Shown here: positions 40,001 to 55,000 of the stretch, one piece after another
How the letters are laid out: each line of letters opens with the position of its first letter
How positions within the stretch are numbered: the first letter of the stretch is position 1
Source of the DNA: Holothuria scabra
Lineage: Eukaryota > Echinodermata > Holothuroidea > Aspidochirotida > Holothuriidae
Assembly: GCA_037179385.1 (NCBI GenBank)
Contig: CM074187.1
Location: 9,115,450-9,179,449 of the forward strand
DNA: 64,000 nt
Reading direction: 5' to 3'
Made by a program: the position numbers and the translations under genes
The notes under the pieces: model-generated
Told to the model about the DNA's origin: nothing
The model's database searches: none
Seen by the model: only the letters and a program-made list of their open reading frames with translations

Positions 40001-43000
40001 CTTGTAATCAGTTACATGTTGCAAAGCTAACATATTGTACCATGAATTTGCTTTTAAGCCTTTTGACTAAAAGATCATGTGTAGTGTCTGTTCTTCTTAG
40101 GAAGGCTAGATTGGCCATGCATTACACAGAAACATGATATAGAACTCTGCTGGTCCAGAGATTGTTCAGTTAACATTTGTTGTCCATTTGTGGACATAGC
40201 TTACTTAGGAGAGCAGAACTCATTGAGCAGTATAATTTGGTTTAGTTATCTTGTGGTGCCATAGATTCCACTAATTTCATTTGTTACCATTTCTCTTCCA
40301 GATGTAAATGAATGTGACACAGGTGAACATAACTGTGGTCATGGAGCCAGCTGTACCAACACCATGGGATCTTATAGGTGTAACTGTCCCACAGGGTTTG
40401 CAGTGTCATCTGATGAATCCACCTGCTTGGGTAAATTTCTTAAAAAGTTCTCATTATTGTTAGTTTGCCATAAACCATTTTGCAAATGGCACTTACCAAT
40501 GATTGTAGAAATGATTGTTGGTATGTGTAACGCTCTTCAATGTCATTTTGCTGTGATATGGCTGAATATGACCCCCTCCAAAAATCTATCCAACCATCCT
40601 TTAAGAGCCTTGCATCTTAAGCAAAGAATTAGGAAGATTAAAACTGATGAACCCCAGAGATACCTGACTAAATCAGCCCATCCCTTGACTAAAGGCAGTC
40701 ATATGTCACCCCAGACTTAAATTTTACTGGCAGTCTACAAAGATTCTCAGTTAGCATGCCTCTTTGACATGCAAATGAAAAAAAATTCTGAGTAGCTAAT
40801 ATTATACAGCCAATACTCAGACTGTTTTGATTACACATTAGGATCTTATATGCTTACACTCTAGTATGCCATGGAGCATGAAGCAATAAAGGATTGTGTT
40901 CTGAATTACTTGAAAACTTTACTTGAGCAAATAAATCCTTTCCTTATCTTGTATTTATCCCCTAAATTCCTATCTTAATGCTTCAATCAACTAGGAGAAG
41001 AGCAGCATTATCAAAATTCCAATGAAGAATCAAATTCTTTTCACTCTTTAACATTTTGTTGCCAGGTGTTATGTAAAATGATGAAATTTATGTCATTTGT
41101 TGCTATCTGAGACGTGATGTATAATTTCATGTGATGTCAGCAACAATCTCAGTGCAAATTACTGAAACAAATTTTTTTTTAATGAAATTGCTTAAATCTG
41201 AAGGAAATATATAGACTTGAACAATGCTGCCTTTCATTGTCAAAGGGCACAATTGGAGGGTAATGTTTAAATATTTGCTTCCAGTTAATCTCCTAGAATT
41301 ATTCATTATAAACTTTGTCATTGGCTGAAACAAACCTATATTTCAAAGCATACACAGACAAATGCTTTTGTTTAGGGATTACTTATAAAAGAATGGAAGA
41401 GATTACCATTGAAAGGAGTTATTCCAAGAGTTTAAACAGTAGATGCAAAGAAACCTGTCATTCAGATAGTGCCACCTCAAAAGATATAAACCGTTTTCAT
41501 GTACATGTCATATTGTCTGGAAAAATTTGTCCATTTTATCTCCTTCTCTAACAACTCCATAGTTGAACCTTTTTATTTTCTAGGTGACATTGTACCACTC
41601 ATTTGTGATGATGGTCATAAAATCCTGAGTAACTCACCCCAAAAGTATGAAATAAACCAGATATAAGTTCTGCATAACTAGGAAATTTTCAAGTTTAGTG
41701 AAGCAATGAATTGTTTCTGTAAGAACCTCACCTTGGAGGAGTAAAAGTACCTTACTCATGTTTTGACTTGCCTATTGAGGTTATGCACCATAGTCACTGC
41801 ATTGCGCATCATGCTGTTTTCCCATCCAGGCATCAATTGTACAGCAACTGTTACTATGCTGCTGTTATGCACTCATATTAGCAACACACACACTGCTCAT
41901 GATCAGATCCATCCCGTGTGCCAAATTGATATGCGCTGATGTCACGTGTATAATGTCTATTATATGTGTAGTTAACAGTCTTCCATACTATCACTATTTT
42001 GTCAATTCGAACTGAAATATGTCTATTTAAATGTTTTATACAAGGTGGATTGTGTGGAACTAGTGGAACATGCTAGACAATACTTTTTTTTTGGGGGGGG
42101 GTAGGGGGCTGGTGGTATGGATGGGATATATGAGTAAAAGTAATCTCGTTCAAAGAAAGATTAGGGTGATGGAATGATATACAATGCTTTCATGTAACAT
42201 TATAATTGGTTTGCCATGCCAACTGCAGGGAAAAAATGAGCTATCATCATGTCATTAGTCTGCCAGTTTAGGAATGATATTCTACATTTTTTGCCTGGCA
42301 GTCAAGAAATGGTCAGGGCTTTTGATTTCGGTGGTAACACTCTGTAAGGATGAACTGGCATGAATACAGTCAAAAAAATTTTTTATGCTGGACTGAACAG
42401 AAGGAAACCTCTAAACTCTAGTTTTGTTTCTCACTTAAACAGTTCACTGCTTACTTTACAGATATCAATGAGTGCCTGGATGGTCAAGTCTGCTTTGCTG
42501 GTGCATGGTGTTACAACACCCTAGGATCATACAGGTGTGAGTGCCCTCTGGGATTTGTCAGGGTTGGACAGCAATGCACAGGTGAGCCCCAATCTTTACC
42601 CTCTTTACCTCTTTCTTATCCCATATTTCCTACCAAACCTCTCCTTTCCCTTATCTTTCTCTACTGGTATTCCTTCTCTTTCACTCCCACCTTCACCGTA
42701 GGCATGCCCCATAAAATAAAAAAGAAAAGTATTTATAAGAAGTATTGACTTATATCTACTTCACATGACAAGAGCAAAATCAAAAGAGGATTTCTAAAAG
42801 TGATAATTGTCTGTTTGAAACAAATCACAGGGAGTAGGAGCTTTTCTCTTTTAACACACTCTTAAAAATAACTTCCTAAATTAAAAGTTTTGCCAATGTG
42901 TATATACCTACTTTGAGGATTGAAGTCATCCTGTCATGTGAGAGTTTTCTTGTGTCACCTATAATTTGTATGGGTGTTGATTTGGTGTGCAGAGTTTTTT

Positions 43001-46000
43001 TAATTTTTTATTTTCCCTCTTCATTATTTTTTTGTATTACTTGCCTGTGGTTAGAGGTAGATTGGAGGATTACATGAAATGGATTCCAACAGTATTCAAA
43101 TCCAAACTTGATCTTGAACTGTCTTTGAAACCTTTCTTGAGCTAAATTCCTTTTTTGTATATTACTGTATGACATATTTGTGTAGATGTGTCATTAAATA
43201 CCATCTTATTTTTCTACTCAACCAATTCAGACTTAAATGAATGCCTGTCAGCTGACTTGCACACCTGTGGTCCAAATGCAGAATGTGTCAATGCCCTAGG
43301 GTCCTACAGATGTGTCTGTAAGAGCGGGTACCAAGGGGTCGGCACATCATGTGTGGACCGCAACGAATGCACTATCAGTGCTTACTACTGCCATCCAAAG
43401 TTTAAGTGTACAAACCTTGAGCCAGGCTATACCTGCCTCTGTCCTGATGGATTTGAAGGAGATGGGAAGAAATGCTTTGGTGAGTGAACACTGAAGATTT
43501 TATCCTTCTCTTTGTGATTTGAAATAGTTGAAATATGTAATAAAAGATAATTGAAAGTTAAATGTATGAAGCATTTAACTGTCATTAAGGAGTGTCTAAT
43601 CTTTGTGAGTGTGGTTTGCTGAGCAGATTACATACAATAAATGTGGAAAGGTAAGTGAAGTAAGGGTAAATTACATTGGGACTTTAGTGTGAGGAATGTT
43701 CAAATATCCAGTTAATAAAAGTCATTTTAAATATCAGAAATATTAGATTATTTTTGTGTAACAATGTTTTTATTAAGATTTTTTTCAGTTTTCATTGTAC
43801 TGAAAATCCTCTCCCCCCCCCCCCCCCTCCCTTCTGCATAATAATAAGAAGAACATCTTAAAAAATGTATCAATTTTTTTGTCTTTTACTACAACTTTTG
43901 CAAAATGCATACACTAATAACTTTATCAATGGCATCCACTGTGTCCTGTAATATTTTTTATCTCATCGCTCCATGTTCCCTTGGAACGAGAAAAAAAAGC
44001 TTCCCATTTGGACTCCAAACAGAAAATTTCAAAGGATTGTGGCATACTAACTTTTAGTATGGTAATTTTTGTCAATGAAATTCTACTGTAGCATAAAAAC
44101 AGCACAGATTAAACTTCTAACACGTATATAGTTCCGGTTCTATAACAAACTTGCGCACATGTTAGCGATGAGATATGCAACTCCGTGAATTGCCCTCTTG
44201 TTTTTTTTTTAAATATGACAGATATTGATGAGTGCAGTCTCGGCAGTCAGTATTGTCCACAACATTCTACCTGTACCAATACACCTGGTTCTTACTCATG
44301 CACATGTCATCAAGGATTCAGAGAAAACGAGGATGGAAGGTGCATTAGTAAGTCAACCCTCTGTAATTTTCTCACTTTTAAAATCTTGTAATTCATTTAT
44401 ATTTGGTAATAATTCTCAATGTCTACTGGTTCATTACAGTCTGTGGCCATAGCTTATTCCTCTATAGTCTCTCGGCCACCCTTGGAGTCTTTTGTATGAC
44501 CATTCCCAGGTCGAGTCATACCAAAAACTCTAAAAATGGAACCTACTGCCTTTGTGCATGATGCTCTGCATAAGCAATGGAGTAGGGAGAAAGCCAGTGA
44601 GCCACAACTGGAAAAAAGGCTGTGGCTCAACTTGAACCAATAGAATAGAAACTGGGCTGTAAAACTCTTAACTGTTCTACTCCATTGTACTCAGGGTTGT
44701 GCTATCTTAATGTGGTTATTTACCAAAAATTTTTTTTTCTTCATATTTTAGTTTATGAACAGGGGTTTAAGAATATGCCTACCATACTCCCAGGCCACTT
44801 GTCATAAGAGGCAACTAAAGTAAGAAACTTGAATGATATATGTGAAACTAAAGTTGGAACCTATACAGTGTTTGACCATGTTTGTACTTTTGCACTGACA
44901 CCATGCATAACTTTTATGTAGGTGTGTTGTTAGATCCAGAAACCTGTTTCCCTTGCCTGGAATAACCCTCAGAGAAAGCAGTTTGAACCGAAAATGATAA
45001 CTTGTACATTGGTCATAAACACTAGGAATATTTGTTGTTTCTGTTTAACTTGTGTATATTTGAGGGTTTGCACAGTTTTAAAATTTTTAAAAATGGTTAA
45101 GTCAAGTACATGAAGAGATATTTCTGCTAAGGGTACCTTATTTTATAACTTGAACTTTAACGTTCCATTAAATTGTTAAAAAATTTAAAAAAAAAGATTA
45201 GAAAGTTTGTAGATGCTTTTTTCAAAAGTTGATTGGTGTGTTGATGTTAAACTGATTGTCCATTTCAAATGTTTCCTTTCAGATATTGATGAGTGTGCTG
45301 AAAATCCATTTATTTGTGGGAATTTTGAATGTATTGACACTGAGGGTTCCTTCATCTGTGAGTGTCCGCCTGACACCTTTCGACATGAATTTCCTGCATG
45401 CTTGAGTGAGTTTAACACCTTTCAAAGACTGAAGTGTTAATCCATTTGTTAATGTGATGTTTCATTATTGCATGTGAATACTGGCCTGTGGAATAATTTA
45501 TTTACCAGAGACACTTAATCCAAACACAGTATGTTTACTCAAATAAACTAGTCAACTGGTCTCTTACTTATGGCTTTGTGGTATGTGACATATGTAATAA
45601 ATAAAACAGATATTAGAATAGTTACAGACAAAATTATTACAGGACTGAATCCCGACATTCTGAATGTATTTACAATCATGTGAATTTGTAGTATCATTGA
45701 TAAAATGTTGCATCTACTTTGTTACTATAGAGTTACTATCCTGTTTGTTCAGTAAATGGTAAGATGTGCCAGTCCAATGATATACCAATTGGCTGTGTGA
45801 GAAAGGAGCACCAAGATGGTGGCCGTGAATGCTATAATTTGTATGATTTGAATATGATTCTGTAATATTTTAAACAAAAGTTAAACTTAAATGGGAAATA
45901 ATATCATATTCCAGCAATATGTGAAGTGATTTTGACCTTACTTAGCCATATTTCAAAAGTAATTCAACTTTCTTGTAAAATCTGGGAATTGATTTGGGCA

Positions 46001-49000
46001 AGTCCAAACTTTTACACAAAATCATAGCAGACAGCCATCTCGAGACACTTTTTCTCACAGGTACGGTAGCTACAATAAACCCTGCAGTATGCTCTGTCCA
46101 TGTATAGGAAGTCTGTGGCTACCACTCACTAGCTGGAATTAATTTGTTGTAGTACCACTGGGCTATAGGATCGTTAGGCTGGAAGACTAATGGGTCTATT
46201 ATTCTAGTTTTTTGTCATATTCACTGTTTACTGCAAAATAATGGGTTGTACGAATATTATGCTGTCCCTAACCATTGAAGTTGTTGCATTTGTTCCAGCA
46301 ACAATTTTTATGGCAAAGCAACTTCCTCATGGTTTCAAAGATTTAAGTTAGTTAATGAGGAGATGGAGATTAAAAGAGCATGATTTAAGAGTGTTAGGCT
46401 TTGTTCAGTTTGTAAAGTATCTAGTGTCCTGCCTGAGATAATTGTGGTCTGCAAAACTGCTAGTTGTATAATCCATACATAATATGGGGTGATTTGTAAA
46501 ATTTGGTTTGAGTAGAGATAAGGAAGGCTACTATTGCATCAAGGTGTGTTTATGACAAAAAGGGGTTATTGTTACAACAAATCATTCTTCTCAGTTATCC
46601 TTTTTTTTTTACTTTTTAAGATAAATTTGGCAAATTCAAAATTAATACCTTGCAAAACATTTCTGAATATAGATTGGGTAAGTTTATCTGTGATTGTACC
46701 AAAAATTGGTGGAGAGAGTATAATCTATACCTCTTCCTTATAACCAATCATTTAACATATTAGATCAGTTATGGTCATACTAAATAAGTGTCAAACTAGT
46801 AATGTAAGGTAATAAAAATTAAAAGGGAAAATTTGCTCATATAGCACTTTACACCTATGGTAAGCTTCAAAGTGCTTCACAGATGTTACCCTTTTTCAAT
46901 GCTAGCCTGTCCTGGAAACAAAAATTCTTAATATTAAGTATAGTGTTCTTCAAACTTTTGAACTTTTTTTGTCACACTATTAACAGTTCCAGTTTTCCGT
47001 TGTGTTGCTTTAACATGTTAAACAGTTTACTTAATAATTTTGTTTTTCTTTGTAAGGTCTTGATTTCAACTGTCTCTCCAGCCAATTCTGCAAAAGTGCA
47101 AGTTGTTCAAATTCATCATGTTACTGTGATAATGGTTACGAACTATCTGATTTTTATGACCGTTGTGTTGGTGAGTAACAAACTGCCAGACAGAAGTGTT
47201 CTGTTATATATGAGCCTAAAGGGAGGGGCTAGGGTGAAAAGACCTGGCCTTAGAGTCACTGGTGAGGACATCCCCTACTCATTTCCTTCACCTTTTCCCC
47301 CTTCCCCGAGTAGCCCCTTTCTCATTCCTTTCTACACCCACCTCAACTGGAAGGAGTACTTTAACCTTGTCATTACAGTTCCAAGTGGGGACACCCCAAC
47401 TCCAATCTTCTCCCTCCCACATACACTCATGCACAAACTCCATCAATAAATCAATGAAGTCTTTTTAAAAAAGCTACAAATTATCACACGACAGAAATCT
47501 GTCACTTGAATTGTCTTGAGGTTAACCCTTTACCGTTGTGCTACGATCAGGGCATATCTGCGCGCCTCGGGATTGGGCGGAAAAGCGGACGTAGCCCACC
47601 CCGCATCGGCTTCCGTAGGCCATTGACCCCGTGACCTTAAACTATTGTCTCTCTCGCTCTTGTGGCCGAATTTTCGGGTAGCTACTCGCAGTTCCGAGCT
47701 CCGCGTGAAACAGTAAAGATGTGTGACAGCCGAGCTCTCCGCATGGGTCCAAAAGGACCCAAACAACGGTAAAGGGTTAATTGAAGGCCTCATCTTTTCA
47801 TCCCAAACATTTCCAATTTTCCTAACTTCCTTACTTAAGCTTTTCCCACAACTGTCTAAATTTTATCCTCATTCAGACACAATCACAGTTTACTACTGCA
47901 GGGTTAGTATACAATAGCACTTTGTGCATTATCAAATCACTCTCAGTACAGTACAGGCTGTGTAATGTGAGTTTTGGTAGTCTGCATTTTTTGAACTAGC
48001 TGTCAGTCAAAGAGCTGAGCCAGTTGAGAATTTCTGTAGACTACTACAAAAACAAAATTTGTAATTCGGGGTGTGAGGACAAGCCCTTAAAGGTTGATCA
48101 GTTCTAAAAGATAATTTTGTTTGTTATAAAACTGTACCTTAATTTGTTGTTTAATTTTCGTAATATATATTTTACAGTGACCATCATCTCAAGGGGTGAT
48201 TTTCTTTAAAAAGAAATTCCTTATGGAGTGGGTATTCTGAAACTTCAAACATTAAATCAAGTAATATTCAGTTTGCCAGTGATTTATCATTCCCATGTCT
48301 GTCCTTGTATTGTGTCACACAGCTGTGTTTTCTTCTTAATATCTTGTTCAATTTCCTTTTAATATGTAAATTAGTGCTATGCTCATTTCATTCTCATAGC
48401 TCCCTGAACCTCTGTTTCTTCTATGTGCTCATTGTATATATTCATTTACCTTGGAACACTTATTCATAATGTATACAACTTGTAAGTAAACCAGCAAAAG
48501 GATATAATTCTGTCAGATTACTAAGTCATTGATGCAGGCCTGCTTCTAATTTAATTTATGGAGCAAACTTTTTGAAATATGTGAATGAAAGTTAATTTGT
48601 CATTTGAAACACAAAACTCAAAGAGATATCATTGAAAAATTTGTGACCCGGCATCTCATAATCCTTTGTTTTTTTTCAGATATTAATGAGTGTCTGTATC
48701 AGATGGACAATTGTGAGTCGAATGAAGAATGCATCAACACACCTGGTAGCTTCAGCTGTGAATGCCTCCCTGGTTTTGTGAAAAATGGAACATACTGCCA
48801 AGGTGAACTTTTTTCCATTGCTTCCTTTGATGTCTTTCCTTTGTCAAATTTTCTTCTATAGTTAAGCTAATCCAAACTTTAAATTATCAAAGGTATTGAA
48901 TTCAAGAAATGTCCTTATTAGTATACCTTGGGATGGTGAGCATGTTCATGTATTTTTTATTTCCTAGTGACTTAAATCACTGTGTGCTGTGAGTTGTAGA

Positions 49001-52000
49001 ATGTGCCAATAGTAGTTCACCCTTTTGTAAGGGGGGGGGGGGAGGATTTGAAGTTTTGAACTGTGTCTGAAACCAAACTTGACCCCTGTTTAAACTTTAT
49101 TTCAACTGTACCTTTTATCTAGTTGACACTTTATAACACATTCATGTTGGTATGTCATTAAATCTCATCTAACTGATTTACTTAACTCCCAACTAAATTT
49201 AACAAATTTTTAGCATTTGTGAATACAGGTTTGCTGTCTTTTTGCACTTCAAATGCACCACTTGTGTCGTACAAGAAAAAAGCTATAATCATTGATGAAC
49301 TATTCTGTTTGACCAATAAACTCCAGCAGCAGCTCCATCTTCTCAATTCATTATGTATTACAAGAGTTACAGAAGCTGCTTCATTTAAATTTTTTAAAGT
49401 TTAGGCCATTATTCTTGAAAAACAAATAGCTATTTTTTTCTGTAGGAGTCTATCATCTCAAAAGAGAGCCAGTGTACTGTTTTATTTTGAAGTATCTATC
49501 ACTCTGTCTCTATACATATCAAGTTAAAGAAAAAATGAAACATTTCATTGAAACAAATTCTATGTTGCTCTTTGAAAAGAAAATATTTAGGTTGATTGGC
49601 ACTGTATCGAATTATAAAAGTTATTTCTGTAATCTTATAATTTATAGTCAAACAGTGATCATATATTGGACAGAAACAAGGAGGAAAATAAAGGACTGCA
49701 AAGAAGGGGAGGGGGGGAAAAAGAACAGTGGTAGATTATCAAGTAATAGATCTTTAAATTAAAATTATGGCATATCAGTTGGTAGGAAGTCTTGAAATCT
49801 ATGCAGATGTGAAACGGAAGCAAAATTTGACGCAAGTTCACAAGTGTCTGTAACGATTTCAAAAGGAATGAAGTTTTTCTTATCATTACATAGATATCAA
49901 TGAGTGTGAAGAATCCACTGAACTGATGTGTGATAGGAATGCATATTGTGTGAACATTCCAGGATCTTACCAGTGTCGCTGCAAAGAGATGTATGAAGGA
50001 AATGGTATAGACTGTATTGGTAAGTTTGTAAAATGTAATGGAGAGAGCAGGCATTTAGTTCTAAAATTCACAAGTATGCTACAATCCCACTGCCTCAGGA
50101 CATTAAGAAGTGTGGTGGCTGCACTATTTAAAGAAACTTGAAACATTTGCTAGCTCTTGTAATAGCAATGTGTCTGTCTGTATGTCTGTGTCTGTCAACA
50201 TCGGAAAAATGATGGTTTCTGCAGGTTCTGTGACCAATTCTTGTCAAAGTTGATAAGGTTATAACACATATCAAGGGCTTGTGAATTATGGGGACAGCGG
50301 TTAGGTCAGAGATCATGTTGGGCCCTGAATGGCCAAAGTGTAAAAAAGTTCAGAAGCCTTCAACTTCTTGCAGTTATGTTCAAATCTTTACAAATTTGGC
50401 AGAGTTGTTGAGCAGATGTTAAGTCATCAAAGCTGTACTTTTGAAGTAGGTTTGAGGTCTTTAAAACATACGTCAAACAAGAGGTCAACCAGTGTAGTCT
50501 TGTAAAATCTTACAACTCCATGGGTTAAATTTGGATTTTCCCATATTTAGCAAGTTTCTTACATAGATGATGGGTTATCAGTGTTGCACCTTTTGAAGTA
50601 GGTCAAAGGTCATTTGGGAGTAACATAGATATCAAACAGTGATATTTTATAAAATGAGGTCATATAGTGTTCAGTACTTAGTTGGAAGTTAGTGAAATGT
50701 CATTTGGGGTCATACAGACGTCAGATTGTAAAATTCACCAAAGCCTTCAACTTATGGGGGCTTATTACTTGGTGGTCCTGATTGCTTAACCCTTTACCGT
50801 TGTGCTCCAATCGGGGCATATTTGTGCGCCTCTGGAGTGGGCAGAAAAGCGAACATAGCACGCCCCGCATCAGCTTATGTAGGTTATTGACCCAGTGACC
50901 TTTAACTATTGTCTCTCACGATGTTGTGGCTGAATTTTTGGGTAGCTACTAGCAGTTTGGAGCTCCGCCTGATACGGTAAAGATGGGTGACAGCCGCGCT
51001 CTCAGTCTGGGTCCAAAAGGACCCGAACAACGGTAAAGGGTTAATACTGTAATACAACAAAGCAGTAACTGTGTTGTAGGAAAATTATAGCTGAGCTATG
51101 GTGTCATTGAATAATGTCCTAATACCTATTCTTTATCTAGGCATGGAAAAAATCACACTTCTCATGGTAAATTGAGATGAGTGATGGCAGTAATTGTGTG
51201 GTAGGAAAATTACAGCTGAGCTATAGCATCATTGATTATAATGTCCTATTACCCATTCTTTATCTAGGCATGGAAAAAATCACACTTCTCATGGTAAATT
51301 GAGGTGAGTGATGGTGTGGGATCACACTCACACACTTCAAAATTTAAGGACTGTGATCAACAGCATCATTCAGTTGTAAAAATTGTAAATTTTCATCTTG
51401 TCTTTTATACACTTAATTCTATATTATGGTCAATGTGTGGCTGAATCTTTGATGGTGGTTTCATTTCCCATAGGAAGTTTGCAGTTTAAGTGGTTGTGAT
51501 TTATTCATGTCTAGTAAAGATAATTTGTGTTTGTTTTGGAAATTACTGCTTGAAGTACTTTTCTACTTTTGAAGCATTGATTAGTCTTTACCGTAAATTA
51601 TATTTTCCTTTTAATTCTTCGTATAATTCTTCACAGTTCAAGTATGTAGCTGACAGTTGAACTGCAAATCCAGGAAGTGTCTAGTGAACTTAGTTGAAGG
51701 AAAATTGAAAATTAAAGTAAAATATAAAGAAAACTGTCAAAACTGCATCAAACTAAGCTCTTATGGACAAAGCTCCTCAATTTCTGCCCAGGACCTTAAG
51801 CATATGACTGTCCCACAGAGTTGAAGTTGAACTGTTACTTTCTCTTTCTCATAGACAAGAATGAATGCACCCAGGGACCAGGGTGTGGTCCTAATGCTAT
51901 CTGTGAGAACACGTCTCCAGGATACAATTGCAGGTGTGCCCAGGGCTTTGAAGAGAATGGTACTGAATGTAAAGGTACGGTGCCTTTAATATAACTTTCA

Positions 52001-55000
52001 TTATCAATATCATCAGTCATAATCAATATTGCTGGGATGAGTGAGTGGCATATGGATTAGACTTTGTAAAATCCTTTTGACTGCAGTTTTCTTCAATGTT
52101 GCTCCCTATATTTTACCTTGAGGCAGCACCCTCTCCATGCAGGATCATCTCAGTAAGGTTGAGGCTGACTACTTGATAATAGGAGGCCAAAGGCCCTTCA
52201 TGATCATATACTGATGCAGTCCCCATTTAAAAGCATCCATGGTTGTTTTCATAACAAAATTATCAGGTAGTTCTTTCCAAAATTTTACAGTTCTGTTTAA
52301 GCATGAGGTTCTTAGTTTCTCAAGTGTTTTAAGTTGATAAAATTACTTGTCGAGTCAGTGCTTTTGAGTTATAACAGCATTCATAATATAATCATTTTGT
52401 GACTCTCGTTCATAGGTCCCCCAATATTCTGTGGGAGTTTAGTACATGACACAAGTTGTGAATGGGCTGCAGGTAGCCAGTTGAGAAGATGACATGCACA
52501 TTGTGCAATTTTGCAACTGTCTGGATTTCTTGTATTTCTCACATGATTTAACAACTTTTCCTGGTTTTGTTCTAAATATTCTCTATTTTGCATCAAGACA
52601 CCCTTAACAATTGAAAAATTTGTGCACCTTCTCCTGTCCTTTTCAGAAAGTATGTGGCAACCCTGTTTTCTTTTGTAATGATGCTCCTATGCCTTTAATG
52701 CTTTTGTTGTTAACTGTTCAGCACTGTAGCACTGATAGTAGTTTGTAATTAGACAATGACAGTAATTGAGTAATTTGAATAAAGTTTTAGCAAAAACGAT
52801 GTCATGAATAACTCCCTGTTTCCACTTTTACCACAAAGATATTGACGAGTGTTTGACTAGCCCATGCGTCACTAATTCCACATGTTACAACACCCCTGGA
52901 TCCTTCTACTGCTCGTGTACACCAGGCTTTTTTGGGGATGGAAGGATTGGCCAGTTCGGTTGCCATGATGTTGATGAATGTTTCGCAAGACAAGATGCTT
53001 GCCCAGAGTTCTCTACTTGTACCAACAGCGAGGGAACCTATGCATGTGATTGTTTCCATGGTTACAGACCTGAGGATTCACAATGTGTTGGTGAGTAACA
53101 GGAATGATGCTCATGAAAGTTCAGGTTTGCCAGGTAGAAAACCCTTAAGTTGATAGTTTTGAGTGGTTAGGCACCATAGATAAATTTTGCTATGCAGCTA
53201 ACTGCATCTTCTTCGCGGTTAACTGGCAATTCAATAGCACACGCCCGACTGCAGTTACATGTAGTTGACTGCGGTCGTATTAGCTCACACTTGCGGAGCA
53301 AAGTTTGCTTAAGACGAACGAGACCGACTGCCCTTACAATGATCCTTTGTATATGGATTAGGAAAATCTCTTTACACTGTAACAGCACAAAAAGACCTCA
53401 GATTTGTGCTAGGTCAGGTTTTTTTTTCCGTTCGCTGCCTTTGCAGAATTATATCATAGCAGTTCCCCGTAACTTGAACAAAGCTATAGAAACTATAAAA
53501 AATCGGGAATTTCAATGCAGTTATGAAGCGACCGTGAGAATATTGCAACCTCATTACGTACGTTGCACATGTACTGAAAGTATTTGGTATTGAGGCGTTT
53601 GGGTTCCACTTCTGCTACACAACTACATATTAACGTTTTATTCCAGATAATGGAACGTTTTGTTTTTTGTCATGAAAAATCGCCCGTAATGATAACCAAA
53701 CATGAAAAAAAAACATTCTGTGCAACTGTAACGAGTGCAACTGGATCGCGATCTGGTACGAAGTCTGTTATATGTTACGTATCTGCTCAAATATCGCCCG
53801 CTTCCATCCACAAAGCAGGATCGAGTAGGCCTACTGAAAGGGTCGACAAAACTCCACGTGGCCAAGAACATCAAAACTATTCACAAGCCATGTGTAAAAG
53901 ACCCCCATACAGCAATCTGCAATACATTTGTGAGCTTTAGGTGTAAAGTTTTTCTCGACGATGTAATTTTCTTCAGCAAGTCTTGGTACTGTTGCCATTG
54001 CCTAACGTATATAGCAACTATGTATATGTGAACCTATCCTGCACATGTTTACCTTCGATTTCCTTAATATGAAAGCTGTACAGTGGTAAACATTTATTTT
54101 CTTATATTTATTCTCAAGTACAATATTTTATTTGCTCTAGAACATGTTTTAAATCATGCAGCAGCATATTTTACTGACAGGGTGGTATCCAGCTGCATGC
54201 AACAGGTGAAAACTTATCAAATTCTCCCATATATATTAGTGTTACGTGGTGCCATTGCAAAATATTATCATGTCTTTATGGGGTGCAAGGTTCAAACCTT
54301 TGTACTATGTACAGGCGCGGATCCAAGGGGGGGGGGCGGACGGTACTCGCCTCCCGCGCCCGGTCCCCTATTTTTCGGCGACCAAAGATTTCTTTCAGTC
54401 CTAATATAAGCATCAGCGGACCGTGACTTCAACCTCCTGTCTCATACCACACCCTTCTAAAACGGCCAGGTTATTTCAATTCCTCCATTTGACTTCCCCA
54501 ATCCGCACCGCCGACTGATCCCGCCAACTGCATTAGACATTGGGGCAAGCCCTCCTACTGTTCCCACGCGACCCCCATTGCGCGTAACCCAATTCCCGCT
54601 TACCTAAAATCGTAAAAAAAAATGTAAAAAGCACAAAACCGTTTTAATTGTTCACGCGATACTTCCGGAGTTCCTGTGTCGAAATTGAACAAAATATAAT
54701 GTTCAGACCGTTTCCGAATGTTGTAATTTTCTCCAAAGCAACACTGCTATCAGCCTATGCAAATATCGACTTTCAAGAGAGTTATCCAAAATCAAGAACT
54801 TGATTTCTAATAACCTAGACAAATATTACAGGATGTTCTCAAATCACAGGATGATATTAAAAAACTTGATCCTCCTTTTATTTTACACTCTAATATTGAT
54901 GAAATAGGGGAATAGCCCTCAACTGATTCTTTACCTGTCTTTCTTTGCCTGTCTTTGGTCAACCCGAATTGTTCCAAGGAAATGTAACTCTCAGATGCAG

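Noticed and set aside
47262..47468. Ser/Pro-rich frame after exon 21 that might be a mucin-like segment
   Set aside because: It lies in the intron after a good donor at 47171 and has no acceptor or phase support.
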